A stretch of 64,000 bases of DNA from Fidelibacterota bacterium (GCA_018657495.1 JABHXA010000014.1:20008-84007), one strand, 5' to 3'. Shown: positions 53,239-63,236, numbered from the stretch's first letter. A program made the numbers and translations. Notes: generated by a model not told the origin, from the sequence alone.

Positions 53239-56200
53239 CTAGGCCTTACCCTTTAAAATATCCAGTCGTTTATCAAGTTCATACCAGGCTTTATTCGGTT
53301 CCTTGGCCTTCAACTGTTCATAGAATTCCATTGCCGGTTTCTGATGAGTTTTAGTTTTTATCAATTTGAACAGTTCAAAATGAAGATCGGCTTTTTCCGA
53401 AGCGCTTTCAGTATCATCCAGCATCTTAAACAGGTAGTTATCAGGACCCTCTTTACCCTGATGAAACTCAATTTTACCTCTGAGCATTCTACCTTCAAAT
53501 ACTTTTTCAGGAATACCGGCATTTTCCTTCTTATCCAATACAAACTCATTCAGTTCATTTGCTTCATCAAATTTATCTAAAAGGAAAAGTAGCTCAGCCT
53601 TATGATACATCTGTGCCCATGAGAATGAGTCTAATTTCATATCTTTTGACACCTTAATGGCTTTATCATAATATTTCATTGCTGAATTATATTGTTCTAT
53701 TTCAACATATAAATCCCCCAGTCTACCTGCTGCACTGGCAAGACCCTGCTTATTTCCAAGAGATTTGGATATATCAAAAGCGGTTTTAAAGTATGGAATA
53801 CTTTTTTCTATTTCACCCATTAACCGATATACACCGCCAATAAAATTACTGGATGTTCCAATTCCGCGTTTGTCACCCAATTCCTGTGATAATTGCAATT
53901 GTTTCTCTGAACATTCCAATGCTTTTGGGTAATCACCCATTCTTTGATATATATTACCAATATTGCCAATTGAATCCGATACGCCTTTTTTGTCACCCAA
54001 TTCTTCAGATAGTTTAACACGTTTATCAAAAAACTCTTTTGCTTTTTCAAGATCACCCATATAATAATGAGCCGTTCCAATGAGAGCTGTTGCAACAGAT
54101 ATACCAAGTTTATCATCAATTTTCTCATCTATTTCGAGTTGCTGTTTATAATATATCATTGCTTTTGAGTAATTTCTCTGCGTCTGGTATATTAATCCGA
54201 TATTTCCAACAGCTTTGGCCACACCAGCCATGTCACTCTGTTTTTCTGCTATCTTTTTCATTCTCTCAAAATTAATTAAAGCGTCTTCATTTTTACCTAA
54301 TCTCCAGAAGACAAGACCCATATTAGCTACAACAGTAGCAATATTCTTGTCATCATTTTGATTTTCCGTGAGATGAAGTGAATGTTCAAAATGGGTCATA
54401 GCAGACTCATAATTTCCCTTCACATACATAAGTTTACCGAGATCGAGTTCAGTTTTTGCCTGACGAAAATCATCTTTGATAATACCAGACAATATGCTGA
54501 GACGATTACAGAGTTCTACTGATTCATCCCATTTACCGACAAGTTGGAGAATTCCGGCTTTTTGTAAACTGATATCGACAAATTTCTGGATTCCCTCAAG
54601 GTCATCCTCTTTTACCGGAGTTTGTGCTGATTTAGATTTTGGTGTATCAGCATAAACCTGAACCCAATCAAAATACGTCAGGATACGATCGTAATATGTG
54701 ATGGCTTCAGAATTCTGGTAATTTTCCCGGGCATAATTACCGGCTTTTTCCAGATATTCAAGTGCTTTATCCTCAACTTCGGCTTTTTCATAATGATTTG
54801 CCAAATCTGAGTAATACATCTCAAGCTGATCTTTATAGAGTGACTCCATCGTTTCACCGGCAAGGGCATGCAAAATTCGCAGATGTTTTTTTAGCTGCAT
54901 TTCATAAATGACATCACGAATCAATGCATTTTTAAACACATAATCCATGGTGGAAACATGAAACCAAATTGTCTCTATTTCTCCTTCGGAAAGTTGCTCT
55001 CCCAGAGGCTGGTTTTTTAACATTGCCGAGAGGATTTTCACAGCAAATTCGCGCCCAAGTGTAGAAGCAGTTTTTACGATATGTTTTAATTTTCGGGTAA
55101 GCCGGTCAATTCTAGCAACAATGATTGCATTGATACCGGATGGCATTTCAATATTATCAGCATTGATATTAAATTTTTCATCAAAACATTTATTATCTAC
55201 CAGATATAACAGTAATTGCTCGATATAAAAAGGGTTACCGTCACTTTTTTGATAGATAATATTCAATGTGTTTTTTGGTAGATCGTCGCATTTTAGATGA
55301 TTTTCAATGAGTTTCTTTGAGATTTTTTTATCAAGGGATTCTAAGGTAATGCGACTTTCCTTTATCCCTTCAAGTTCAAATGAGAAATTTGTATCATCAT
55401 CATTAAATCGACATGGTGAAATAATAATAATAGGATAATTTTCAACATTCCTGCTTAATACATGCAATAAGTTTAAGGTATCAGTATCTACCCAGTGGCA
55501 ATCTTCTAATTCAATAACAACCGGTTTCAGCAAACTTTCTGCTTTTATCAGGTTTTTTATAGCATATAATGTATTTTCATAGCGAATCTGAGCTTCCAGT
55601 GATTCATATAAAGAATTTGGCCAATGGATATTCAATAATGCACCAAGGAATGATTTGGTTCTTATCAGTTCATTGCTGATTTCTTCATCGGTAGTAAGAT
55701 CGACAAGCTCATTCAGTTTTAGCTCAAAATTTGTTTTATTCTGCTCAGCAGACATATCTTTGGATTGGTTAAAATAACTATCGATAAAATAAATAATCGG
55801 GTTAAAGCTTTTTTGAAGAATACCATCACATCGCATGCGGAAGATAGAGAATTCATCTTGATTCAGGGTTCTCTTCAATTCATGAATTAAACGGCTTTTT
55901 CCAACGCCGGCATTCCCGTCGATATAAACTATTCCGCCAAACTTTGACTTATGGAGAGGGGCCAGATAATTTGTTAACCGTTTTATCTCGTTATCTCTGC
56001 CAAGATGCTCACCGATAAAAACTGTGGTCTGCTCTTCTACTTCATCCTCTAGTTTATACGTTGGTATAGTGCCGGCACGTCCTTTAAACTCAAAATCATC
56101 AACATAATTAAATACAAATGAGCTGTTTTTTGATATGTCTTCACTGACAAATAGTTCTCCCCACCCAGCTTTCATCATATAACGGGCAGACTGATTTACC

Positions 56201-57246
56201 GTATTCCCCAGGCAGGTAAATTCCTGTCTTAATTCCGTGCCATTGTATCCAGCATACAGAATTCCCTGGCAAATACCGGCACGAAGTTTTACTGATGGAT
56301 CCATCTCATCTCTTATCCCAAGGATGAATTTTAAAGCTCGATCGAGATTATTCTCATAAGATATTGGTGCACCAAAAAATACCAGCACATTACCGCTTTT
56401 ATCACCAAAATCAAGATGCGGATGACTTCCGCCATAAGCCTCCTGTTTATCAATGACTACATTAATAAAGGTATCCAAATCAGGTACAGATTCAAATGAA
56501 ATAAATACAGATACCGCATCTCTGAACTCTCCTGCCGGGAAATTGAGTTCATTGTGACCGGCAAATACGGCAGCAGCCTCCTCGGATAAAACGGGCGCGA
56601 CGGCGGGTTTTTCAGGTGTCTCATAATCCTTTGTTTCCAAAATCTGATGGAATATTGTCCCGGAATCATTTTTCTGTGCACTTTTGGCGATTTTATCACG
56701 AAATAAGTTGAGTATGTTTTCATCGGCAACAATATCACCCTGATCACAGAAATGCTCAGCAAAAGCGCAATTATCGACAGCATATCCTTTAAAGTAATAG
56801 GCTTTGGAATCATCATTTCCCACAATACCCCAATCTACCATACCATAGGATAATCCGACTTTTACGGCAAATGGGAAATCACCATATTTTGATTTAAATA
56901 TTTTATTTACACTGAAGAAATCCTGGATAACATTGGCTGACTTTAATACCAGTTTTGCAACTTCGACGGGGTCTTTATCGCCAATAGGCAGTAATGCAGT
57001 AAATGCGTCTCCAGCATATCGAGTGATAAAACCATCATGTGAATAAATAGAATCAACTGCGGTTGAAAAAAGAAATTCAAGTGTATCTGAAAGAACTTCA
57101 GCACCTTCTTTACCATGTTTCATTAATGCTTCAGTTGTTTGGGTGAAACCTGAAATATCAATAAAAATTGAACAAGCCTCAAATTCGCCTGAATTTTCAT
57201 TATTTAAATACTGGTCAACTACAAATTTTGGGATAAGATTTCTCAT
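53239..57246 (-). CDS. soluble-adenylyl-cyclase-like protein: two cyclase domains, P-loop ATPase, TPRs
   Basis: 1335 residues, no signal peptide. The first cyclase homology domain (about 22-185) has the two metal Asp residues, Asp30 in FIDISGF and Asp80 in RYAGDAF, but lacks the Asn/Arg pair. The second (about 243-400) lacks the metals but has Lys283 in DFGDKSG, Thr344 in QEFTCLG and Asn351/Arg355 in NTVNQSARYM. Together they make one composite active site, as in mammalian soluble adenylyl cyclase. An AAA-type ATPase (about 415-800) has Walker A DGNAGVGKS (about 443-451) and VIELEDCHWVDTD. From about 830 to the end are TPR-type helical repeats, roughly eight of them 40 residues apart. Likely a regulated cAMP source. 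Confidence 0.9.
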   Translation of the reverse strand: MRNLIPKFVVDQYLNNENSGEFEACSIFIDISGFTQTTEALMKHGKEGAEVLSDTLEFLFSTAVDSIYSHDGFITRYAGDAFTALLPIGDKDPVEVAKLVLKSANVIQDFFSVNKIFKSKYGDFPFAVKVGLSYGMVDWGIVGNDDSKAYYFKGYAVDNCAFAEHFCDQGDIVADENILNLFRDKIAKSAQKNDSGTIFHQILETKDYETPEKPAVAPVLSEEAAAVFAGHNELNFPAGEFRDAVSVFISFESVPDLDTFINVVIDKQEAYGGSHPHLDFGDKSGNVLVFFGAPISYENNLDRALKFILGIRDEMDPSVKLRAGICQGILYAGYNGTELRQEFTCLGNTVNQSARYMMKAGWGELFVSEDISKNSSFVFNYVDDFEFKGRAGTIPTYKLEDEVEEQTTVFIGEHLGRDNEIKRLTNYLAPLHKSKFGGIVYIDGNAGVGKSRLIHELKRTLNQDEFSIFRMRCDGILQKSFNPIIYFIDSYFNQSKDMSAEQNKTNFELKLNELVDLTTDEEISNELIRTKSFLGALLNIHWPNSLYESLEAQIRYENTLYAIKNLIKAESLLKPVVIELEDCHWVDTDTLNLLHVLSRNVENYPIIIISPCRFNDDDTNFSFELEGIKESRITLESLDKKISKKLIENHLKCDDLPKNTLNIIYQKSDGNPFYIEQLLLYLVDNKCFDEKFNINADNIEMPSGINAIIVARIDRLTRKLKHIVKTASTLGREFAVKILSAMLKNQPLGEQLSEGEIETIWFHVSTMDYVFKNALIRDVIYEMQLKKHLRILHALAGETMESLYKDQLEMYYSDLANHYEKAEVEDKALEYLEKAGNYARENYQNSEAITYYDRILTYFDWVQVYADTPKSKSAQTPVKEDDLEGIQKFVDISLQKAGILQLVGKWDESVELCNRLSILSGIIKDDFRQAKTELDLGKLMYVKGNYESAMTHFEHSLHLTENQNDDKNIATVVANMGLVFWRLGKNEDALINFERMKKIAEKQSDMAGVAKAVGNIGLIYQTQRNYSKAMIYYKQQLEIDEKIDDKLGISVATALIGTAHYYMGDLEKAKEFFDKRVKLSEELGDKKGVSDSIGNIGNIYQRMGDYPKALECSEKQLQLSQELGDKRGIGTSSNFIGGVYRLMGEIEKSIPYFKTAFDISKSLGNKQGLASAAGRLGDLYVEIEQYNSAMKYYDKAIKVSKDMKLDSFSWAQMYHKAELLFLLDKFDEANELNEFVLDKKENAGIPEKVFEGRMLRGKIEFHQGKEGPDNYLFKMLDDTESASEKADLHFELFKLIKTKTHQKPAMEFYEQLKAKEPNKAWYELDKRLDILKGKA

Positions 57247-57292
57247 ATTAATTCCTTGAAAATTATAGGGCTATATTAATTAGAATATTCTT

Positions 57293-57703
57293 CTAATGGA
57301 GATGGAGGATTTGAGATGCATAAATTAAAATCATTGCAACATAAGTTAAATGGTGAACAAGCTGATCAACGCCAAATAAAATCCAGAATTGATAATCAGT
57401 TGATTTCCATCCATTTATTCGGTTATAATTTTCCTTGAACCAGTCCATATGATAATGCACCAGAAATTCCCCAACAGACAAATATAGAATGGTCCGTAAA
57501 ATATCAAAACTCATTTCAGTAGACACGAATAGTACAACAAAAGACAATAGGGCGTGGATTCCAGAATGTGAGATTCCGCCCCAATGACCATATTTACCCT
57601 TATTCGCTAACATATAATGAGTTTGAAGCGGTGTAAAATCAGCTAAAAAATGCTTGATTGTTAACACCGTTACCAACGCCATTAGATTATATAATATTTC
57701 CAT
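57293..57703 (-). CDS. DUF3307-like membrane protein
   Basis: 136 residues with about four hydrophobic segments and the DUF3307 pattern. It has an early KHFLADFTPLQT, a His-rich loop (GHWGGISHSGIHALLSFVVL), and a distal ILFGVDQLVHHLTYVAMILI with the D-Q-x-x-H motif. Function of the family is unknown; the conserved His/Asp/Gln residues in membrane helices suggest a metal site or an enzyme. It lies between the cyclase and HD-GYP genes on the same strand, 46 nt upstream of the cyclase start. Confidence 0.75.
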   Translation of the reverse strand: MEILYNLMALVTVLTIKHFLADFTPLQTHYMLANKGKYGHWGGISHSGIHALLSFVVLFVSTEMSFDILRTILYLSVGEFLVHYHMDWFKENYNRINGWKSTDYQFWILFGVDQLVHHLTYVAMILIYASQILHLH

Positions 57704-57733
57704 ATTTTATTTCCTTTAATCGAACTTATTTTT

Positions 57734-59389
57734 TTAAAGCCCCTTGATATATTCAGATATGTCGGCCACATCGATTTGTTCTTGTAATAAATATTTTTCA
57801 GAGTATACTTTCCATACTCCGCTTTTTAAAAACAATTTAACAATATTAGGATCCAGGTGATCACCTGCCATACCGCGGATAATACTAAACGCAGTACTCA
57901 AAGGCATTGGGTCTTTGTAGGGACGATCCTGAGCAGTTAAGGCTTCAAAGATATCAGCCAGCGCCATGATTCTCGCAGGTATTGACATTTCTTCACCTTT
58001 TAGACCTGCAGGATAACCGGTTCCATTCATTTTTTCATGATGGCCGCCAGCAATTTCAGGTACGTCTTTCATATTTTTGGGGAATGGCAGGGAATTTAAC
58101 ATGTCAATTGTTACGACGATATGATCATTAATCCGTTGACGTTCTTCCTTGTTAAGTGTACCTCTTTCAATTGAAAGATTATAAACATCTTCTTCACTGA
58201 GCAATTCCTGCAGGGTGCCGTTTGAATCACACCATTTTATTTTACCAATTTCCTTCACCCGTTCTTTATCTTTCTGGTTCATAAATTCACCACCGGGATT
58301 ACATTTTATAATAAAATTCAGATCATCGATAATTTTAAGATTGAGATGCTCGTATTCCTGCATATGTTTTTTGTTCTCAGCTGGATTCCCTATTATATTC
58401 TTTAGATAATTAATTTCTGCATCCCTGAGTAATATCTCAAAGCGGGATTTAATATTATCGATTCCATCTCGGATGGTTTGCAGTTTAGTTTCCTTATCAA
58501 GGATATGATCCGGGGTTGACAGTTTTCCACAATCATGAAGCCAGGCAGCAATTCTCAGTTCAAACCATTGATTTTCGTCAAGTGCAAAATCTTTAAAGGT
58601 ATTCATGCGGCTTTTGGTAGCAACATCGGCAATCATCTCAGTAAGTTCAGGCACCCGAATGCAATGCCCGGATGTAAAATGCGATTTTGCGTCAATAGCT
58701 TGGGCTATTACTTTTACGATGGAATCAAATAGATCTTTATGGCTTTGTATCAGTCGCTGATTATCCAATGATATGGCAGCAAATGAGCATAAAGTTTGTA
58801 TAATGGGTTCAATTTCCTTTGCAAATGAAATGGTATTACCGGTGTCAGGATTTGTTGCATTTATAAGCTGTATAACACCAATGACATCAGCTTCATAGTT
58901 CTTGAGCGGCACACATAAAAATGATTTTGACCGATAGTTATTATTTTTATCAAAATTCTTTGCCCCGGAAAAATCAAAATCCTTCACATCATATGCATCT
59001 TCTATATTTACTGATTCACCAGATAACATCACATGAGTTGCAACAGAGTTATGGTTTGGTTCACCCGTTTCTTGATCATATAACTGCAATCCGGGAATTA
59101 AAACTTTCTTACCGGACGTTCCTCCCATTTCAAAATTTAATGAAGCGGTCTTCAAAATAATATAATCAAGTGTAGATTCTTTGTCATCACCATTCACCAA
59201 ATATAAGGTTCCGCCGTCTGCATTGGTAATGGATTGAGCTTCGCTAAGAATCCTATCCAACAGTTTTGTTGTATTTCTCTCAGAGGTCAGAGAAACGCCG
59301 ATATCGATCAAATGCCAAAACAGATCGATCGAAATAGCTCTATTTCCTTTATCATTTATTTTATTATTTGTTTTAATATTTGCTGCCAA
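57734..59389 (-). CDS. GAF domain HD-GYP phosphodiesterase
   Basis: 551 residues. The N-terminal GAF domain (about 40-210) includes FLCVPLKNYEADVIGVIQLIN. The HD-GYP domain begins at about 230 (QAIDAKSHFTSGHCIRV), has HD at 285-286 in WLHDCGKL and the late motif GGHHEKMNGTGYPAGLKG. Between the HD pair and the HHE motif lies an insertion of about 110 residues (helical, rich in charged residues), whereas typical HD-GYP proteins have a short connection there. HD-GYP enzymes hydrolyse cyclic di-GMP or cGAMP. The GAF domain may sense a cyclic nucleotide or other ligand. It is upstream of the DUF3307 and cyclase genes on the same strand, so a signalling unit is likely. Confidence 0.9.
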   Translation of the reverse strand: MAANIKTNNKINDKGNRAISIDLFWHLIDIGVSLTSERNTTKLLDRILSEAQSITNADGGTLYLVNGDDKESTLDYIILKTASLNFEMGGTSGKKVLIPGLQLYDQETGEPNHNSVATHVMLSGESVNIEDAYDVKDFDFSGAKNFDKNNNYRSKSFLCVPLKNYEADVIGVIQLINATNPDTGNTISFAKEIEPIIQTLCSFAAISLDNQRLIQSHKDLFDSIVKVIAQAIDAKSHFTSGHCIRVPELTEMIADVATKSRMNTFKDFALDENQWFELRIAAWLHDCGKLSTPDHILDKETKLQTIRDGIDNIKSRFEILLRDAEINYLKNIIGNPAENKKHMQEYEHLNLKIIDDLNFIIKCNPGGEFMNQKDKERVKEIGKIKWCDSNGTLQELLSEEDVYNLSIERGTLNKEERQRINDHIVVTIDMLNSLPFPKNMKDVPEIAGGHHEKMNGTGYPAGLKGEEMSIPARIMALADIFEALTAQDRPYKDPMPLSTAFSIIRGMAGDHLDPNIVKLFLKSGVWKVYSEKYLLQEQIDVADISEYIKGL

Positions 59390-59575
59390 TTAATTATAAA
59401 TGGAATTGCATACTTGATGCGTGTTGTGATGAATCAAATTTAATTCTATCTCAAATACGAGTGCAAATTTATAAAATAATTTTACTGTTCACACCTTATT
59501 CTAAATCATCTATGCGAATTAATTTGTAATTCGTATTTATTGACTTAGCAATCACTGTAATATTGGCGCTTAATT

Positions 59576-60982
59576 ATGGAAACTATTAAACCAAAAAAGG
59601 GACAAACCCTAAATCTCAAAATCGAATCTCTTGCCTTTGGTGGCATGGGAGTGGCCAGAATCGATGGTCATGTTATATTTGTAAAAAATTCTCTGCCCGG
59701 TCAGGAAGTGACTGCCATGGTTATAAAACGAAAGAAAAACTACCTGGAGGCAAGAGTAACAGTCATTATCGAAGAATCCCCATTTTCTGTTCCAATACGA
59801 TGTGATCATTTTAAATATTGCGGCGGCTGTACATTTCAAAATCTGGATTATCCTCAACAACTCATTCAAAAACAATCACAGGTTGCAGACGTGATGAGAA
59901 GATTGGGACGTTTTGAAAATGCTGAGATAGCGACAATTGTTGGCTGTGATAGAAAATTTCACTATCGAAATAAGATGGAATATACATTTTCAAACAGGCG
60001 ATTTATCACTGAACTCGATGAAGACCTTCCAAGGGATTTTGTTTTGGGTCAGCACACCCCAGGGAAATTTGACAAAATTCTCAATATCGATGAATGTCAC
60101 CTGCAGGAATCTGAATGCAGCGCTATCCTGCAAATTGTAAAACATACTGCTTATGAAAATAAAATCGAACCTTATGATATCTTAAAGCATACAGGATTCC
60201 TCAGATACCTGATAATCAGGAATTCATTTAGCAGTGGTGAAATTATGGTCAACATGGTCACATCGAGTGAAGAGCCTGTACTGTTGGACCCCATTGTTGA
60301 TATTCTGATGGAGAAATATCCCTCCATAACCAGTATTATAAATAATATTAATACAAGAAAGGGCGGTACATCTCAGGGTGAAAAAGAGATCGTGCTTTTT
60401 GGTAAACCATTTATTACTGAATCCATTGGCCGTTATCAGTTTGAGATTTCAGCCAATTCATTCTTTCAAACCAATCCAATTCAAGCAGAAAAACTATATG
60501 AAATGATCCTGGAGGATTGTGAATTGACTGGCTCCGAAACGGTATATGATTTATATTGCGGTACGGGTACCATCGGTATATTTCTTGCCGAATCTGCAAA
60601 GGAAGTTATTGGCATTGAGTTGGTCAATTCGTCAGTAATGAATGCCCGCGAGAATGCCATGAAAAATGATATTGAGAATATTCGTTTTTTCAAAGGTGAT
60701 CTCATGACCTATTTTAATAATTATGCCGATGTTCATTCATTGCCAAACCCTGATGTCCTGGTAATTGACCCCCCAAGATCTGGGATGCATCCACGTACAG
60801 TTACTGACGTGATGGAAATGGCCCCAGACCGTATTGTGTATGTCTCATGTAACCCCTCAACTCAGGCGCGGGACTTACAATTATTATGCGCCGAGAAATA
60901 CATATTACTCAGATGCCGACCAGTGGATATGTTCCCGCATACACCCCATATTGAGAACATTTCAGTAATGGTAAAAAGGTAA
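59576..60982 (+). CDS. rlmD: 23S rRNA (uracil-5-)-methyltransferase, RlmD/RumA type
   Basis: 468 residues. An N-terminal TRAM RNA-binding domain (about 5-65, LKIESLAFGGMGVARIDG) is followed by an iron-sulfur site with Cys76, Cys82 and Cys85 in RCDHFKYCGGC and a later Cys in IDECHLQ. The SAM domain has VYDLYCGTGTIGIFLA, IDPPRSGMHP and catalytic Cys in YVSCNPSTQARDL. It makes m5U in rRNA (U1939 or U747 in the E. coli numbering) or in tRNA; family members cannot be separated reliably by motif alone. The next ABC gene begins about 20 nt downstream. Confidence 0.93.
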   Translation: METIKPKKGQTLNLKIESLAFGGMGVARIDGHVIFVKNSLPGQEVTAMVIKRKKNYLEARVTVIIEESPFSVPIRCDHFKYCGGCTFQNLDYPQQLIQKQSQVADVMRRLGRFENAEIATIVGCDRKFHYRNKMEYTFSNRRFITELDEDLPRDFVLGQHTPGKFDKILNIDECHLQESECSAILQIVKHTAYENKIEPYDILKHTGFLRYLIIRNSFSSGEIMVNMVTSSEEPVLLDPIVDILMEKYPSITSIINNINTRKGGTSQGEKEIVLFGKPFITESIGRYQFEISANSFFQTNPIQAEKLYEMILEDCELTGSETVYDLYCGTGTIGIFLAESAKEVIGIELVNSSVMNARENAMKNDIENIRFFKGDLMTYFNNYADVHSLPNPDVLVIDPPRSGMHPRTVTDVMEMAPDRIVYVSCNPSTQARDLQLLCAEKYILLRCRPVDMFPHTPHIENISVMVKR

Positions 60983-61002
60983 AACAGGGAAGATAAAACT
61001 TG

Positions 61003-61920
61003 ATGGAATATGCTATTACAACGGATAATCTTTCAAAAAATTACGGTACTTTCCAGGCTCTCAAAGGGATAGATCTGCGTATTCCAAAAGGATCTTTTTA
61101 TGGTTTGCTCGGACCAAATGGCGCCGGTAAAACCACCACCATTGGCATCCTTACAGGACTGGTAAATATCACATCCGGTTCGGCATCTATCCTTGGTTAT
61201 GATGTGGTGAAACAGTATAAGAAATCCCGATCTTTGGTTGGCGTTTCGCCGCAGGAACTAAATTTTGATCCCTTTTTTCCATTAGATGAATTGCTCATGC
61301 TTCAGGCTGGATATTATGGAATCAAGCGTAAAGATGCGCGCGATCGCGCCATGGAATTGCTAAAACAATTTGGCCTGGAATCCAAAATTAATGTCAAAAT
61401 GCGACAGCTTTCAGGCGGTATGAAAAGGCGGGTCCAAATTGCCAAAGCCCTTGTTCATGATCCACCCATAATTATTCTTGACGAACCAACAGCTGGTGTC
61501 GATATCGAATTGCGTCATATGATGTGGGACTATCTCACGAAAATAAATAAAGAAGGAAAGACCATTCTCCTGACCACTCATTATATCGAAGAGGCAGAAA
61601 AATTATGTGATACTGTGGCCATCATTGATCAGGGGGAAATAGTAATTGAGGGAAATCCACCAGATCTCATCAGAAAGATGGGAAAGAACATGATATGTGT
61701 AAGGGTAAATGAATGGGATACAAAAAAAACATTGGATAATTGGGATTATACGGTTGTCAATAATCAGCTTCACATCCAAACAAAAACTCCGGATATGGAT
61801 ATGCCGGTGTTGTTAAATCAATTATCAAAATTACAGGTCCAGGTATTAGAAGTGGTCGTTAAAAAAAGCAGTCTTGAGGAAGTATTTATAAAACTAACTG
61901 GAAAGTCTATCAATGTTTAA
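61003..61920 (+). CDS. ABC-2 exporter ATP-binding protein
   Basis: Start taken at ATG 61003 (MEYAITTDNLSKNYG); the preceding TTG is in frame but less likely. About 305 residues. Walker A GPNGAGKTT, signature LSGGMKRRVQIAKAL, Walker B IIILDEPTAGVDIE and switch His in LLTTHYIEEAE mark the drug/lipid/polysaccharide ABC-2 class. It has the usual C-terminal regulatory extension (about 225-305). It partners with the permease whose start overlaps its stop by 8 nt. Confidence 0.95.
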   Translation: MEYAITTDNLSKNYGTFQALKGIDLRIPKGSFYGLLGPNGAGKTTTIGILTGLVNITSGSASILGYDVVKQYKKSRSLVGVSPQELNFDPFFPLDELLMLQAGYYGIKRKDARDRAMELLKQFGLESKINVKMRQLSGGMKRRVQIAKALVHDPPIIILDEPTAGVDIELRHMMWDYLTKINKEGKTILLTTHYIEEAEKLCDTVAIIDQGEIVIEGNPPDLIRKMGKNMICVRVNEWDTKKTLDNWDYTVVNNQLHIQTKTPDMDMPVLLNQLSKLQVQVLEVVVKKSSLEEVFIKLTGKSINV

Positions 61921-62674
61921 TATTGGTTTTTTGACACTTGTCCGCCGCGAAGTTTTTAGATTTCTTGCCCTGTATAAACAAACGCTGGTACCAAGTGTCA
62001 TTTCTTCTGGACTATATATAATGGTCTTTGGGCAATCATTAGGGTCTAGAATAGGTCCCATCAAAGATGTGAGCTATATCAGTTATATTATCCCTGGTCT
62101 GGCAATGATGTCGGTAATAAATAACGCCTATCAGAATTCTTCATCGAGCATGATACAATCAAAATTTTTGAGATTCATCGATGATATCCTCGTTACTCCA
62201 CTCAGTGGTTTGGAATTAAGTACCAGTTATATTCTCGGTGGTGCCGTCCGTGGTTCACTCAACGGTATTCTTGTATTGTTAATAGGTATGATGCTTACCG
62301 ATTTAAATGTCAATTCATGGCCAATGACATTCCTCTATATAATTACGGTATCCTGGACATTTGCAGCTCTTGGTGTAATCATTGGTATAACTGCAGAGAA
62401 CTGGGATCAGATATCGGTATTTACAAATTTCATATTCATGCCGTTGACTTTCCTAGGCGGTGTTTTTTATTCTATCGATATGCTGCCTGAATTCTGGCGT
62501 GGAATTTCCCAGGTAAATCCATTATACTGGATGATAAACGGCATGCGATATGCTACCCTCGGAATCTATGATACGTCGCCTCTTCTATCATTGCTTATCA
62601 GTTCAGCTTTTGCGATAACATTTACATTTGTCGCTTCAATCATGTTTAGCCGGGGATATAAGATAAAAGTCTAA
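61913..62674 (+). CDS. ABC-2 type transporter permease
   Basis: 253 residues with six hydrophobic segments typical of the ABC-2 family. It begins with an amphipathic RREVFRFLALYKQTLVPSVI interface helix, contains PGLAMMSVINNAYQNSSSS and FMPLTFLGGVFYSIDMLPEF, and ends NPLYWMINGMRYATLG, the conserved C-terminal ABC-2 motif. It forms the membrane part of an exporter with the preceding ATPase. Cargo is unknown. The pair may be co-transcribed with rlmD. Confidence 0.93.
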   Translation: MFNIGFLTLVRREVFRFLALYKQTLVPSVISSGLYIMVFGQSLGSRIGPIKDVSYISYIIPGLAMMSVINNAYQNSSSSMIQSKFLRFIDDILVTPLSGLELSTSYILGGAVRGSLNGILVLLIGMMLTDLNVNSWPMTFLYIITVSWTFAALGVIIGITAENWDQISVFTNFIFMPLTFLGGVFYSIDMLPEFWRGISQVNPLYWMINGMRYATLGIYDTSPLLSLLISSAFAITFTFVASIMFSRGYKIKV

Positions 62675-63236
62675 ATATTGCTTTGCCGGGACTAATTATT
62701 AATTGGTAAACCTGGAGATTGTCTGGGCAGTTTTCTACCAGGCATATAAAAACTCTCGATATTAACTTCTGAATCATCAATTTTATTGAGGTATTTTTTA
62801 TTCACTTTAAAAACAATCTGCTTTATAAATAATTTTTTTAAGCCAATTTTACTGAAAACATTTTTATCACTCACGGATTTATGCTAAATTAATCGTACCC
62901 TCATTCATGGTTTTTTAATGTTTCATAATTTAGTTTTACTACGTCATTTTAGAAACATCACCAGTCCGAAAAGATATTTTCTCCATTAACTTTTTTATTC
63001 ACATTGTATAACAGTTTATTAAAATTGAATTATATTGCATATCTACTATATAAATAATTGGCTGAAGACTATGAATATTCCTTTCATTACTACGTGGATT
63101 CTGATTATTATTTTGAATCAAAATGACGCAATATTTACACGGTTATGACTGTTAACCGCCATTTTCTATTGATCAAATTGTACGCTTTCAACAAAATTTC
63201 TAGAAATTAACCAAACTATAAGGGAGAGAAATCACC
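62675..63236. other. 562-bp intergenic region before the secreted Cys-rich gene
   Basis: No convincing gene; one weak minus-strand ORF (62692-62874) is listed separately. An inverted repeat CGGTTA/TAACCG at 63140-63145 and 63153-63158 lies about 80 bp before the next start. It is a small dyad of unknown use. AGGGAGAG at 63221-63228 is the ribosome binding site of the secreted protein gene. The AT content is very high throughout. Confidence 0.55.
62692..62874 (-). CDS. possible small Lys-rich protein
   Basis: A 60-codon GTG-start reading frame convergent with the ABC permease gene. Product is basic (FSKIGLKKLFIKQIVFKVNK) with a Pro/Gly-rich end (PGRKLPRQSPGLPINN). There is no ribosome binding site, no known family and no promoter that I can see. 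In AT-rich DNA such frames arise by chance, so it is kept only as a candidate. Confidence 0.2.
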   Translation of the reverse strand: MSDKNVFSKIGLKKLFIKQIVFKVNKKYLNKIDDSEVNIESFYMPGRKLPRQSPGLPINN

